DNA of 64,000 nt from NCBI RefSeq assembly GCF_022627325.1, contig NZ_JAETZZ010000001.1, forward strand, positions 682,001 through 746,000. Reading direction: 5' to 3'. The notes under the pieces are model-generated. The model had not been told where the DNA came from and did not search any database. It worked only from the letters and a program-made list of their open reading frames with translations. Source of the DNA: Pseudomonas putida (GTDB taxonomy: Bacteria > Pseudomonadota > Gammaproteobacteria > Pseudomonadales > Pseudomonadaceae). Positions 25,263-32,751 of this stretch are shown piece after piece. Within the stretch, counting starts at the first letter, position 1. The number at the start of each line of letters is the position of its first letter. The translations under genes were made by a program, and so were the position numbers.

Positions 25263-27656
25263 ATGAATGTCAGGGGCCAGGGAGGACCCGGCAATGGTTG
25301 GAATGCGTGTGTGAAATGGCTGGCGCGGGCGACACGCCGCTGGTACCTGGGGCTGGCGCTCATCGGCCCCGGCCTGGCGGTGGCCGACGAGCTGCCGCCG
25401 CCGCCCACCGAGGCCGCCGCCATTGCCGACGCCACACTGTATCTGGACCTGCTGGTGAACCAGGTGCCCAGGGCTGAGTTGGTGCCGGTGCAGCAGCGCG
25501 CCGGAGGGCTGTTCCTCGACAGCCAGGTGTTGCGCGCTGCCGGCATCGCCCTGCCGGGCAACCCGCAAGGCGAGGTGGCCCTGGATGCCATCGCGGGCCT
25601 GCACAGCGACTACGACAGCCAGAACCAGCGCCTGCTGCTGCAAGTGCCACCGGCCTGGCTCCCGGACCAGCAGGTCGGCGACCGTAACCTGTATCCGGCC
25701 AGCGATGCACGCAGCAGTTTCGGCGCGTTGTTCAACTATGACCTGTACCTGAACGACACCGACGAGGGGGGGACTTACCTGGCAGCCTGGAATGAGCTGC
25801 GCCTGTTCGACGGTTGGGGCACCTTTGCCACCACCGGCCAGTGGCGGCGGTCGTTCAACGGTGCTGCGGCCGACGACAGCCGTCAGGGCTTTTTGCGCTA
25901 CGACACCACCTGGCGCTTCACCGACGAGCAGCGCCTGCTGACTTACGAAGCGGGCGACTTCGTCACCGGTGCGTTGCCCTGGACCAGTTCGGTGCGGGTG
26001 GGCGGCCTGCAACTGTCGCGTGACTTTGCCGCCCGCCCGGACCTGGTCACGTATCCGTTGCCTGCCTTCGCGGGGGAAGCGGCAGTGCCAACTTCGCTGG
26101 ACCTGTTCATCAACGGCTACAAGTCCAGCACCACGGAGTTGCAGCCTGGCCCCTACACCCTGACCAACGTGCCGTTCATCAACGGTGCCGGCGAGGCCGT
26201 GGTGGTCACCACCGATGCCCTGGGGCGTCAGGTGTCCACCACGTTGCCGTTCTACGTCACCAGCAGCCTGCTGCAAAAAGGCCTGTCGGATTTCTCCATG
26301 GCCGCCGGCAGCCTGCGCCGTGACTACGCCGTGCGCGACTTCAGCTACGGGCCTGGCGTCGCCTCGGCCAGCCTGCGCCATGGCGTCAGCGATGCCTTCA
26401 CCCTCGAAAGCCATGTCGAAACCGCAGAGTCGTTGCTGCTTGGCGGTTTGGGCGCGAATGTGCGCCTGGGCACGTTCGGCGTACTGAACGCTGCCGTAGC
26501 CCAGAGCCAGTACGACGGTGAAAAGGGCCACCAGGTCGCCCTCGGCTATCAGTACAACAGCCAGCGCTTCGGTTTCAGCTATCAGCGTTTGCAGCGCCAT
26601 GATGCGTACGCCGACCTGAGCCGGGTCGACAGCCCGGACCTGCAATTGAGCCAGCGCAGCGAACAGGTCACCCTCAGCCTCAACCTGGAACGCTTCGGCA
26701 GCCTTGGCGCGGGCTACTTCGATGTGCGCGCCGGTGACGGCTCACGCACCCGGCTGATCAACCTCAGTTGGAGCAAGCCGCTGTGGGGCAACAGCAGTGT
26801 CTACCTGTCGGCCAACCGCGAGGTCGGCGACAGCCAGTGGGCGGTGCAGGCGCAATGGGTGATCCCCATCGACTTCAGCGGCACCCTGGCGGTGAGCATG
26901 GAGCGCAGCAAGGAAGGCGAGGACCTGCAGCGGGTCAACTTCAGCCGCGCGGTGCCGGTGGGCGGCGGTGTCGGCTACAACCTTGGCTACGCCACCGGAG
27001 GTGATCGTGATGCCTACCGCCAGGCGGACGCCACCTGGCGCCTGCAGTCGGTGCAATTGCAGGCCGGCGTGTATGGCACCAGCGGTGAGATGACCCGCTG
27101 GGCCGACGCCAGCGGCTCGCTGGTGTGGATGGACGCCGGGGTGTTTGCCGCCAATCGTATCGACGATGCCTTTGTGGTGGTCAGCACCGGCGGCTATGCC
27201 GATGTGCCCGTGCGTTACGAAAATCAGGAGATCGGCCGCACCGACCGCAACGGCCACCTGCTGGTGCCGTACAGCAGCGGCTACTACCGCGGCAAGTACG
27301 AGATCGACCCCATGGATCTGCCGCCCGATGTGCTCGCGACACAGGTGGAGCAGCGGGTCGCGGTGCGCCGTGGCAGCGGCTACTTGCTGGAATTCCCGCT
27401 CAAGCGCGTGCTGGCGGCGAGCATCGAGCTGGTCGATGGCAACCAGCAGCCGCTCAAGCTGGGCAGTACGGTCAGCCACCGTGAAAGTGGCAGCCAGGCG
27501 GTGGTGGGTTGGGACGGGCTGGTCTATCTGGAGAACCTTTCAGCGCATAACCAGCTGCAGGTCAGGCTGGAGGGAGGAGGGCAGTGTCAGGTCGAATTCG
27601 ACTTGCCCCAGGCAGAAGGCTCGATCCCGTTGATCGGCCCTCTGGTGTGCCGATGA
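25263..27656 (+). CDS. csuD: Csu outer-membrane usher
   Basis: An outer-membrane usher of about 797 residues that forms the pore and polymerises Csu subunits. Family features include the N-terminal domain with LYLDLLVNQ, DLYLNDTD at the barrel start, the plug-region LDLFINGYKSS and PYTLTNVPFINGAGE, VVVTTDALGRQ, and C-terminal carboxypeptidase-like GRTDRNGHLLVPY. The signal peptide (WYLGLALIGPGLAVA) starts late in the open frame, so the real start may be GTG 25311 (VKWLARATRR), with GGA eight bases upstream, instead of ATG 25263. The 3' end overlaps the tip gene by ATGA. Confidence 0.93.
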   Translation: MNVRGQGGPGNGWNACVKWLARATRRWYLGLALIGPGLAVADELPPPPTEAAAIADATLYLDLLVNQVPRAELVPVQQRAGGLFLDSQVLRAAGIALPGNPQGEVALDAIAGLHSDYDSQNQRLLLQVPPAWLPDQQVGDRNLYPASDARSSFGALFNYDLYLNDTDEGGTYLAAWNELRLFDGWGTFATTGQWRRSFNGAAADDSRQGFLRYDTTWRFTDEQRLLTYEAGDFVTGALPWTSSVRVGGLQLSRDFAARPDLVTYPLPAFAGEAAVPTSLDLFINGYKSSTTELQPGPYTLTNVPFINGAGEAVVVTTDALGRQVSTTLPFYVTSSLLQKGLSDFSMAAGSLRRDYAVRDFSYGPGVASASLRHGVSDAFTLESHVETAESLLLGGLGANVRLGTFGVLNAAVAQSQYDGEKGHQVALGYQYNSQRFGFSYQRLQRHDAYADLSRVDSPDLQLSQRSEQVTLSLNLERFGSLGAGYFDVRAGDGSRTRLINLSWSKPLWGNSSVYLSANREVGDSQWAVQAQWVIPIDFSGTLAVSMERSKEGEDLQRVNFSRAVPVGGGVGYNLGYATGGDRDAYRQADATWRLQSVQLQAGVYGTSGEMTRWADASGSLVWMDAGVFAANRIDDAFVVVSTGGYADVPVRYENQEIGRTDRNGHLLVPYSSGYYRGKYEIDPMDLPPDVLATQVEQRVAVRRGSGYLLEFPLKRVLAASIELVDGNQQPLKLGSTVSHRESGSQAVVGWDGLVYLENLSAHNQLQVRLEGGGQCQVEFDLPQAEGSIPLIGPLVCR

Positions 27657-28624
27657 GCAAGGGGTTGCGCGGCCTGCTGATCGGCATGCTGGCGCTGCCG
27701 GCGGGGTCGGCCTGGGCGTTATGTTCGTCCGTGGCCACCGCACCAGCGGCGTTCGGCACCGTCAACTCGACCCTGGTGCGCACCGCCATCCAGAGTGCCT
27801 CCACCACCAATGCGGGGTTGCAGTGCACCGGGTCGTTGTTGTCCCTGCTAGTGAGCAGTGACCACTTCTACCTCACCATCACATCCGCTACCAGCGGGCT
27901 GGTAGGGCCGACCGGGGATGTCATCCCCTATACGATCTATGCCAATAATACGACCAGCTACCCCATCACTCGCGGCGCCCAGTTCGATTTCGCCCGCAAC
28001 GGCCTGATCGACGCCCTGGGCCTGCTCAACGGCAATTCCCCGAAGTCTGTGCCGGTGTACCTGAAGACTTCGGTTGGCGCCAACGTGGCGGCCGGCGTCT
28101 ATACCGAGACGCTGAACCTTGCCTGGGTCTGGAACTACTGCTCAGGCATTGGCCTGGGCAATCTGTGCCTGGGGCGCGACACGGGTTCGGGTAACCAGAC
28201 CCTCACGGTGAGCCTGACGGTGAGTAATGACTGCCAGATATCGACGCCCACCATCAGCTTTGGCAGTGCGCCGGTAGTGGCGGGGTTCGGCACGGTGAAC
28301 CAGAGCGTGAACCTGTCCTGTACCAAGGGCAGCAGCTACACGGTCGGGCTGGATGACGGGCAGAATGCAGCAGGCGGGCGTCGGAGGATGAAGTCTGCTG
28401 CCAACAACTACCTGGCCTACGACATCTTCAAAAGCGCGGGCGCAGTACGTTGGGGAGCCGTGGGCAGCGCGCGGCGCTCGAGCAGCGATGCCAATGTCAA
28501 CCCCGGGGCGGGGACCGGTACCGGTAGCCAGGTGTTCAACTACAACGCCAAGGTCTACACCGACCAGGCGACACCGCCGGCGGCGACCTATACCGACAAT
28601 GTGATACTCGATGTGCAGTTTTGA
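27653..28624 (+). CDS. csuE: Csu pilus tip protein (two SCPU-like domains)
   Basis: From ATG 27653, overlapping the usher stop by four bases, the product has 323 residues: a signal peptide (LLIGMLALPAGSAWA), an N-terminal SCPU-like domain with LCSSVATAPAAFG, and a C-terminal SCPU domain with NDCQISTPTISFG and VNLSCTKGSSYTVGLDDGQN (key parts NDCQIS and LSCTKGS), ending ATYTDNVILDVQF. Two-domain subunits of this type cap the pilus and mediate adhesion, as shown for Acinetobacter CsuE. A hairpin follows at once, closing the operon. Confidence 0.9.
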   Translation: MSKGLRGLLIGMLALPAGSAWALCSSVATAPAAFGTVNSTLVRTAIQSASTTNAGLQCTGSLLSLLVSSDHFYLTITSATSGLVGPTGDVIPYTIYANNTTSYPITRGAQFDFARNGLIDALGLLNGNSPKSVPVYLKTSVGANVAAGVYTETLNLAWVWNYCSGIGLGNLCLGRDTGSGNQTLTVSLTVSNDCQISTPTISFGSAPVVAGFGTVNQSVNLSCTKGSSYTVGLDDGQNAAGGRRRMKSAANNYLAYDIFKSAGAVRWGAVGSARRSSSDANVNPGAGTGTGSQVFNYNAKVYTDQATPPAATYTDNVILDVQF

Positions 28625-28626
28625 CT

Positions 28627-28669
28627 GTGCAGGCCTTTTCGCGGGCTTGCCCCGAGAAAAGGCCTGCAC
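28627..28669. repeat. Long stem-loop / REP between csuE and the M14 peptidase
   Basis: GTGCAGGCCTTTTC (28627-28640) and GAAAAGGCCTGCAC (28656-28669) are perfect 14-base complements around GCGGG-CTTG-CCCCG. The core GGCCTTTTCGCGGG-YTTG-CCCC and a trailing CACTGATCA recur at 48902-48940. Placed between convergent genes, it may act as a bidirectional terminator. Confidence 0.7.
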
Positions 28670-28672
28670 TGA

Positions 28673-29821
28673 TCAGCGCAGGTCGTCAGCCATCTTCAGC
28701 AAGGTTTCCAGCACCGCCCCTGCCAATGCCTTGGACCGCGCTCCCGACCAGCCGGTCTTCGGGTTGGGGGCATCGTCATGGTCTTTGAACGGCATCTCCA
28801 GGGTCAGCGACAGGCAGTCGTACGCCATGCCCACCGCATTGCACGCCAGTGTCGTATTGGCCTTCCCCGGCTCATCGCGGGTATAGCCATGCACGGTCTG
28901 GAAATCAGGCGTGATGCTGCACAAGGTGCTACGGAACTGCTCCTCCAGCTTGGCCAGGCGCGTCGTATAGCCGGGGTTGCCCTCGCAGGCTGCCGTGAAC
29001 ACATGCGGGATTTCTTCATCCCCATGCACATCGATGAACGCATCCACCCCGTACTGCTTCATCTGCGCCTGGGCAAAGAACACCTCCGGGCTCGCTTCGA
29101 CGCTGGCGTCCTGCCAGGCCCGGTTGAGGTCCTGGCCCTTGAAGTTGGTGCGCAGGTGGCCGAGGAAGGCGCCATCGGGGTTCATGTTGGGAATCAGGTA
29201 CAGGTCAGCCTTGGCCAGCAATTGCTGGACGATTGCGTCATTGCTTTGCAGCCGGTCGATCACCCCCTCCATGAACCACTCGGCCATGTGCTCGCCCGGG
29301 TGCTGCTGGGCGATCAGCCAGAGCTTGCGCTTGCCTGCGGCCCCGTCGCCTGCGCGCAACAGCGGAATGTCGCGGCCTTGCACGCTACGGCCATGGGCCA
29401 GTAACTCGACACCGGGGATCTGCTGGGCACGCTCGATCAACTGGTTGTGGCGGGCACGCGGGTAGGGCTCGAAGTAGGCGAACCAGATCTGCTCTTGCTC
29501 GGCTTCCACTTCAAAGGCCAGCGCCTTGCCATCGAACTGGCTGGGCACACGGAACCAGGTCTGCTGGTCGTAGGAAGCCACGGCGTTGTAGCCGTCCCAG
29601 GCGTTCTTGTAGGAAGACTCGCTGGCGTTGTCCAGGCTGAAGCGATGAACCTGGCCGGGCGTGAGGCCGCTGACCTTGAAGTGGAACCACTGGAAGTGGC
29701 CGCTGTGGGTGTCCGGGCGAATGGCCAGGTGGACCCGGGCAGGGTTGCTGGCATCCAGGACCTGGATGTTGCCGGAATCAAAAGCGCAGTCGATCTGCAG
29801 AGGGGACAGCGTCACGGTCAT
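28673..29821 (-). CDS. M14-family zinc carboxypeptidase (cytosolic carboxypeptidase-like)
   Basis: A 382-residue protein from ATG 29821, chosen for an AAGGAG site ten bases upstream. The N-terminal ~130 residues form the beta-sandwich domain of the AGBL/Nna1-like cytosolic carboxypeptidases (DTHSGHFQWFHFKVSGL, key part FQWFHFKVSG), followed by the peptidase domain with QHPGEHMAEW (zinc ligands His and Glu), NMNPDG, RTNFKGQDLNRAW (key part GQDLNRAW), FIDVHGDE (third zinc ligand His) and TLEMPFKD (catalytic Glu). No signal peptide is seen. Substrate is unknown; eukaryotic relatives remove C-terminal glutamates. It is divergent from the MFS gene. Confidence 0.9.
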   Translation of the reverse strand: MTVTLSPLQIDCAFDSGNIQVLDASNPARVHLAIRPDTHSGHFQWFHFKVSGLTPGQVHRFSLDNASESSYKNAWDGYNAVASYDQQTWFRVPSQFDGKALAFEVEAEQEQIWFAYFEPYPRARHNQLIERAQQIPGVELLAHGRSVQGRDIPLLRAGDGAAGKRKLWLIAQQHPGEHMAEWFMEGVIDRLQSNDAIVQQLLAKADLYLIPNMNPDGAFLGHLRTNFKGQDLNRAWQDASVEASPEVFFAQAQMKQYGVDAFIDVHGDEEIPHVFTAACEGNPGYTTRLAKLEEQFRSTLCSITPDFQTVHGYTRDEPGKANTTLACNAVGMAYDCLSLTLEMPFKDHDDAPNPKTGWSGARSKALAGAVLETLLKMADDLR

Positions 29822-30148
29822 TGGCGTGGCTCCTTGGGCTTTGTTGTGGGGGTACTGTACACCCCTCGTGAGGGAGGCTGTGTACAAAAACAGCACCCAC
29901 GATGATTTCCTGTTGTTGAAAAGTTAATGGCTGGCTTGAGTACGCAAGTACTTGAACGCAGTCGGACGGGGGCTAATGGCGTAACGGCACAATGTCGGGC
30001 TCAAAAGTCCTACACGTTTTTGGGATGTTTCAATGAGCAACTCCGCTTGTGTATCTTGCCGGTGTGGTTTCGTATATGGCCTGAAAAAGTGATGCAACGC
30101 TTCGGCGTACTGCTCAGCGCCCTGTGGTCAGAAACCGGAGTTTGTGGC
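29822..30148. other. Intergenic region between divergent peptidase and MFS genes
   Basis: No separate gene is supported in these 327 bases. A stop-free frame continues upstream of the MFS start for 74 codons (to ATG 29927), but the predicted peptide does not look like a transporter extension. The region is lower in GC than the surroundings and presumably holds both promoters. Confidence 0.5.
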
Positions 30149-31324
30149 GTGCCTGCTAAAACTACTGCCCTATCGATTTTGCTGGTTCTTATTAGTCTGC
30201 TGGGTGTATTCCCGCTCGATGTGATTTTGCCTTCTGTTGCGCACATGGCTGAGTATTTTGCAGTCGATACAAAACGCATTGCCTATTCGGTGAGTGTATT
30301 TGCCCTGGGTGTGGCGTTATCCCAAGCGGTGATCGGCCCGCTTTCCGATTGTGTGGGAAGAAAGCGCTTGCTGATCGCGGGGCTCCTGCTGGGCATCGTG
30401 GGGGCAATCGGGTGCCTGCGCGCCGTACACTATGAGACCTTCATGGTGTTCCGCCTGTTGCAGGCCATGGGCTGTGGCTGTTTCGTACTAAGCCAAGCGC
30501 TGGTGCAGGACAGTTACAGTGGCCAACAGCGCGATGCGATGCGAATCCTTCTGACCAGTGCAAGCGGTGTCTTTATTGCGTTGTCGCCGTTAGCAGGCAG
30601 TGTGCTTCAGCACTATGGGGGGTGGAAGGCAAGTTTTCAGGTGTTTGTCATGCTGGCAACAGGGGTGCTGTTACTTTGTTTTATGTTGTTGGAGGACACT
30701 GGAGCCTCTCGTTATCGAGGCGGTTTTTTGCAGGGCTATTGCCAGGTGCTGAAAGACAGAACGTTCCTGGTGTATTCGCTGTTTTCCTGTCTGGCATTTG
30801 CCTGTCATTTTTCATTTGTCGTCGTATCCCCCTTGTTATTGATGGTGCAGCTAGGGTTGACGGAGTTCGCCTTCTCCATGGTGTTTCTGCTCTATGGGTT
30901 GGCCTACATGGTCGGCGGTGTCATTGCCAATAAGCTGAATCGAAGGCTGAGTACACAGGCGCAGATTGGTTGTGGGTTTGCCCTGATAGGCGCTGCCGGC
31001 GTTGCTCTGCACTTTGCTTTGTCAGGCGATGAACGGGTGCTGATAAAACTAGTGTTGCCCTTAACGATCTGCACCATCGGCACGACCATCGTTCGCCCGG
31101 CTGCAACCACCTATGCGCTCAGTCGCCACCCCGATCGCGCAGGGACTGCTGCCTCGGTCAGCAACACATTGCTTTTTGCGTGTGGCGGGGGCGTGAGCCT
31201 GCTGGTGGCGTCCTCAGGCGAGGTGCATTTGGCAACGAATCTGGCGGCGAGCTTTATAGCCTCTTGCCTGTCAGGCTGGCTGCTTCTCGCTTACGTGGCC
31301 GGGCGATTCAGGCACGAGCCTTGA
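30149..31324 (+). CDS. MFS exporter, Bcr/CflA (DHA1) type
   Basis: A multidrug-type major facilitator of 391 residues with about 12 transmembrane helices. Motif A appears as GPLSDCVGRKRLL, followed by FRLLQAMGCG, the DHA1 equivalent of RxxQGxG. I start at GTG 30149 because GGAG lies eight bases upstream and the length then fits the family; the upstream open frame adds 74 unlikely residues. The gene is visibly lower in GC and richer in TTT and ATT codons than its neighbours, which suggests acquisition by transfer. Substrate unknown; drug or siderophore efflux are typical for the family. Confidence 0.85.
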   Translation: MPAKTTALSILLVLISLLGVFPLDVILPSVAHMAEYFAVDTKRIAYSVSVFALGVALSQAVIGPLSDCVGRKRLLIAGLLLGIVGAIGCLRAVHYETFMVFRLLQAMGCGCFVLSQALVQDSYSGQQRDAMRILLTSASGVFIALSPLAGSVLQHYGGWKASFQVFVMLATGVLLLCFMLLEDTGASRYRGGFLQGYCQVLKDRTFLVYSLFSCLAFACHFSFVVVSPLLLMVQLGLTEFAFSMVFLLYGLAYMVGGVIANKLNRRLSTQAQIGCGFALIGAAGVALHFALSGDERVLIKLVLPLTICTIGTTIVRPAATTYALSRHPDRAGTAASVSNTLLFACGGGVSLLVASSGEVHLATNLAASFIASCLSGWLLLAYVAGRFRHEP

Positions 31325-31365
31325 TCTGCAGGTGGGCTGGCTTTGCCTCTGCCGTCCCTGACGGC

Positions 31366-31881
31366 TTACGCCCAGTAACCAAACAGCACCAGCGCCGCCA
31401 CGCTCAGCCCTACTGCAATCGAGCAGCCACCCAACGAAATCGCCGCTCGGCCTTGCCGATACCAGCCATCGTGGCCCAACTCCCGCGCTGGGGCGAGCAG
31501 GCTGCGCCAGCGCAGTTCGGTGTCGTGGAAGGCTTGCAGGTGCGTTGGATCGGCGTCCAGCCAGCGTCGAAAATCAATGCGCTCGCAGGTAGTGACCTCG
31601 GGGCTCTGCAGCCGTACGTACCATTGGCCGGCAACGCTCGCCACGGCATCACCGTGGGGCCGTGCCGTTTGTAGGGCCTGGTTCATGTGCCGTTCGATGC
31701 TCAGCAAGGGCAAATCGAGGCGCGTGGCGATTCTGGCGTAGTCCAGCTGGTCCAGGCGGTTGAGCAGGAACACCTGCTGAACCCGGCGTGGCAAGCGCTT
31801 GAACCCATGCAGCAGGGCAGCTTCGGCGTCGTGGCCAGCGGTGGGTGTTGGATGCTCAACAGGCAGCAGCAGGCGGCTCAT
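31366..31881 (-). CDS. Sigma-70 region 4 fused to FecR N-terminal domain and a membrane helix
   Basis: From ATG 31881 (AAGGAG eight bases upstream) the product has 171 residues. Residues 22-74 are a FecI-like sigma region 4 helix-turn-helix (FKRLPRRVQQVFLLNRLDQL, then YARIATRLDLPLLSIERHM). Residues 79-128 match the FecR/DUF4880 cytosolic anti-sigma segment (ASVAGQWYVRLQSPEV, IDFRRWLDADPTHLQAFHD). Residues 146-170 form one transmembrane helix, then the protein ends. Sigma region 2 and the periplasmic FecR domain are absent. It could be a compact membrane-tethered regulator or a remnant of a fecI-fecR pair. A Fur-like site and prrF lie immediately upstream. Confidence 0.82.
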   Translation of the reverse strand: MSRLLLPVEHPTPTAGHDAEAALLHGFKRLPRRVQQVFLLNRLDQLDYARIATRLDLPLLSIERHMNQALQTARPHGDAVASVAGQWYVRLQSPEVTTCERIDFRRWLDADPTHLQAFHDTELRWRSLLAPARELGHDGWYRQGRAAISLGGCSIAVGLSVAALVLFGYWA

Positions 31882-31928
31882 GGTCAGCTCCTTGCACAAG
31901 AGGGCAGGGGTGGGGGCATCTTCCGTGA

Positions 31929-31980
31929 TGCGGAATCAGAGTAGGCGAAACGAGATTGATTCTCAAGTGCTGATTCCGCA
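31929..31980. promoter_or_regulatory. Inverted repeat enclosing a Fur-like site
   Basis: TGCGGAATCAG (31929-31939) and CTGATTCCGCA (31970-31980) are perfect 11-base complements. Between them lies GAGATTGATTCTCAAGTGC (31952-31970), which agrees with the Fur consensus at 11 of 19 positions. The block is 48-99 bases upstream of the sigma4-FecR gene and may be its operator or an mRNA stem. Confidence 0.45.
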
Positions 31981-32062
31981 AAGTTTTGTAATGAGCTTTC
32001 ACGCCCTGAAACATTTTTGCTATCATCGCGGCCATCAACGATCTTCATTAGCCTGAAGAGCC

Positions 32063-32173
32063 AAAAAAAAGACCCGGCAAAAAGCCGGGTCAAAAACCGT
32101 GATTAGCCTGATGAGGAGATAATCTGAGAGCGACCTAAGCTCCAGGTTATCCAGCAGATCTCGCGATCAGCTG
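32063..32173 (-). ncRNA. prrF: PrrF-family iron-regulated small RNA
   Basis: Read on the minus strand, the segment contains the conserved PrrF core (TCGCGAGATC, then CTCTCAGATTATCTCCTCAT, then CAGGCTAATCACGG) and ends in the terminator GACCCGGC-TTTTT-GCCGGGTC followed by eight T residues. PrrF RNAs are made when iron is scarce and, with Hfq, repress mRNAs of iron-rich proteins such as succinate dehydrogenase, aconitases and superoxide dismutase. Size is about 110 bases. A Fur box overlaps its promoter (32179-32207). Pseudomonads outside P. aeruginosa usually carry two unlinked copies; only one is in this window. Confidence 0.93.
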
Positions 32174-32178
32174 AGTGC

Positions 32179-32207
32179 AATAATAATCGTTATCATTTGC
32201 CAGTCAA
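32179..32207 (-). promoter_or_regulatory. prrF promoter with overlapping Fur box
   Basis: On the minus strand TTGACT (32207-32202) and TATTAT (32185-32180) form a sigma-70 promoter with 16-base spacing. AAATGATAACGATTATTATT (32198-32179) covers spacer and -10 and matches the GATAATGATAATCATTATC Fur consensus closely. Iron-loaded Fur would therefore shut off prrF. The expected transcript start is near 32173. Confidence 0.9.
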
Positions 32208-32318
32208 ATGTTTTTTCGCCTATCCGGTGAAAAAAACGGCTGAAGCACTTCCCTGTCCCGGCAATCGGGGCCTTTGCCGTTACCTGGCCATCACGTCTCT
32301 CCCTATTCCAGTTCCAGC

Positions 32319-32630
32319 CTAACGGCCGCTCTGTACGGCTCGCTTGTGCTCCAGCAGTGCCCTGGCCATGTCCATCATATGCATCAGTGCGAAGGTCAAT
32401 TCGCGGTGGCTGCCTTCCTGATGGGTGGCGGTTTCGTGGGCGGTGGCGGCAGCGCAGCGCAGCAGGGCGATGGCGTGCTCCTGGGCCTGGTCTGCGGTGA
32501 CGCCTTCGTGGAGTGTCCAGATCTTGTTGTCGATGCTGGGGCGCGGTGGGTTGGGGTTGAGGTAGTAGTCGAGGGCGCGGCGTGCGGCTTCGCTGTCGAG
32601 TTCTGTTTCGTCGTTTTTCGGTGGTTTCAT
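32319..32630 (-). CDS. DUF6124 (former DUF3077) family protein
   Basis: A 103-residue soluble protein from ATG 32630 (MKPPKNDETELDSEAARRALDYYL), a start typical of this Pseudomonas-restricted family. It is helical, with the characteristic YYLNP motif followed by HEGVTADQAQEHAIALLRCAAATAHE (key part ALLRCAAATAHE) and a C-terminal helix with LMHMMDMARALL. Function is unknown. It is divergent from the XRE/S24 repressor, and two operator-like repeats lie between them, so it may be the repressor's target. Confidence 0.8.
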   Translation of the reverse strand: MKPPKNDETELDSEAARRALDYYLNPNPPRPSIDNKIWTLHEGVTADQAQEHAIALLRCAAATAHETATHQEGSHRELTFALMHMMDMARALLEHKRAVQSGR

Positions 32631-32676
32631 CCTGATACCTGCATAAGCCAAGAGGGAAAAGGTCCGCATTGATCTT

Positions 32677-32727
32677 AATACCTAAAGTATTTGTGTGCTT
32701 TATGAGAAATAATACTGAATGTTTATT
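32677..32727. promoter_or_regulatory. Paired operator-like repeats in the DUF6124/repressor divergent promoter
   Basis: AATAC-CTAAA-GTATT (32677-32691) is a perfect dyad, and AATAC-TGAAT-GTTTATT (32711-32727) repeats the same half-sites imperfectly 34 bases away, about three helical turns. Such spaced dyads between a repressor and a divergent gene are typical autoregulatory operators. Confidence 0.5.
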
Positions 32728-32751
32728 GAGCGCTAGAAGGCAGTCCGTATC

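Noticed and set aside
24786..26645. Minus-strand open frame opposite the Csu chaperone and usher
   Set aside because: Spans two unrelated genes on the other strand and has shadow-like composition.
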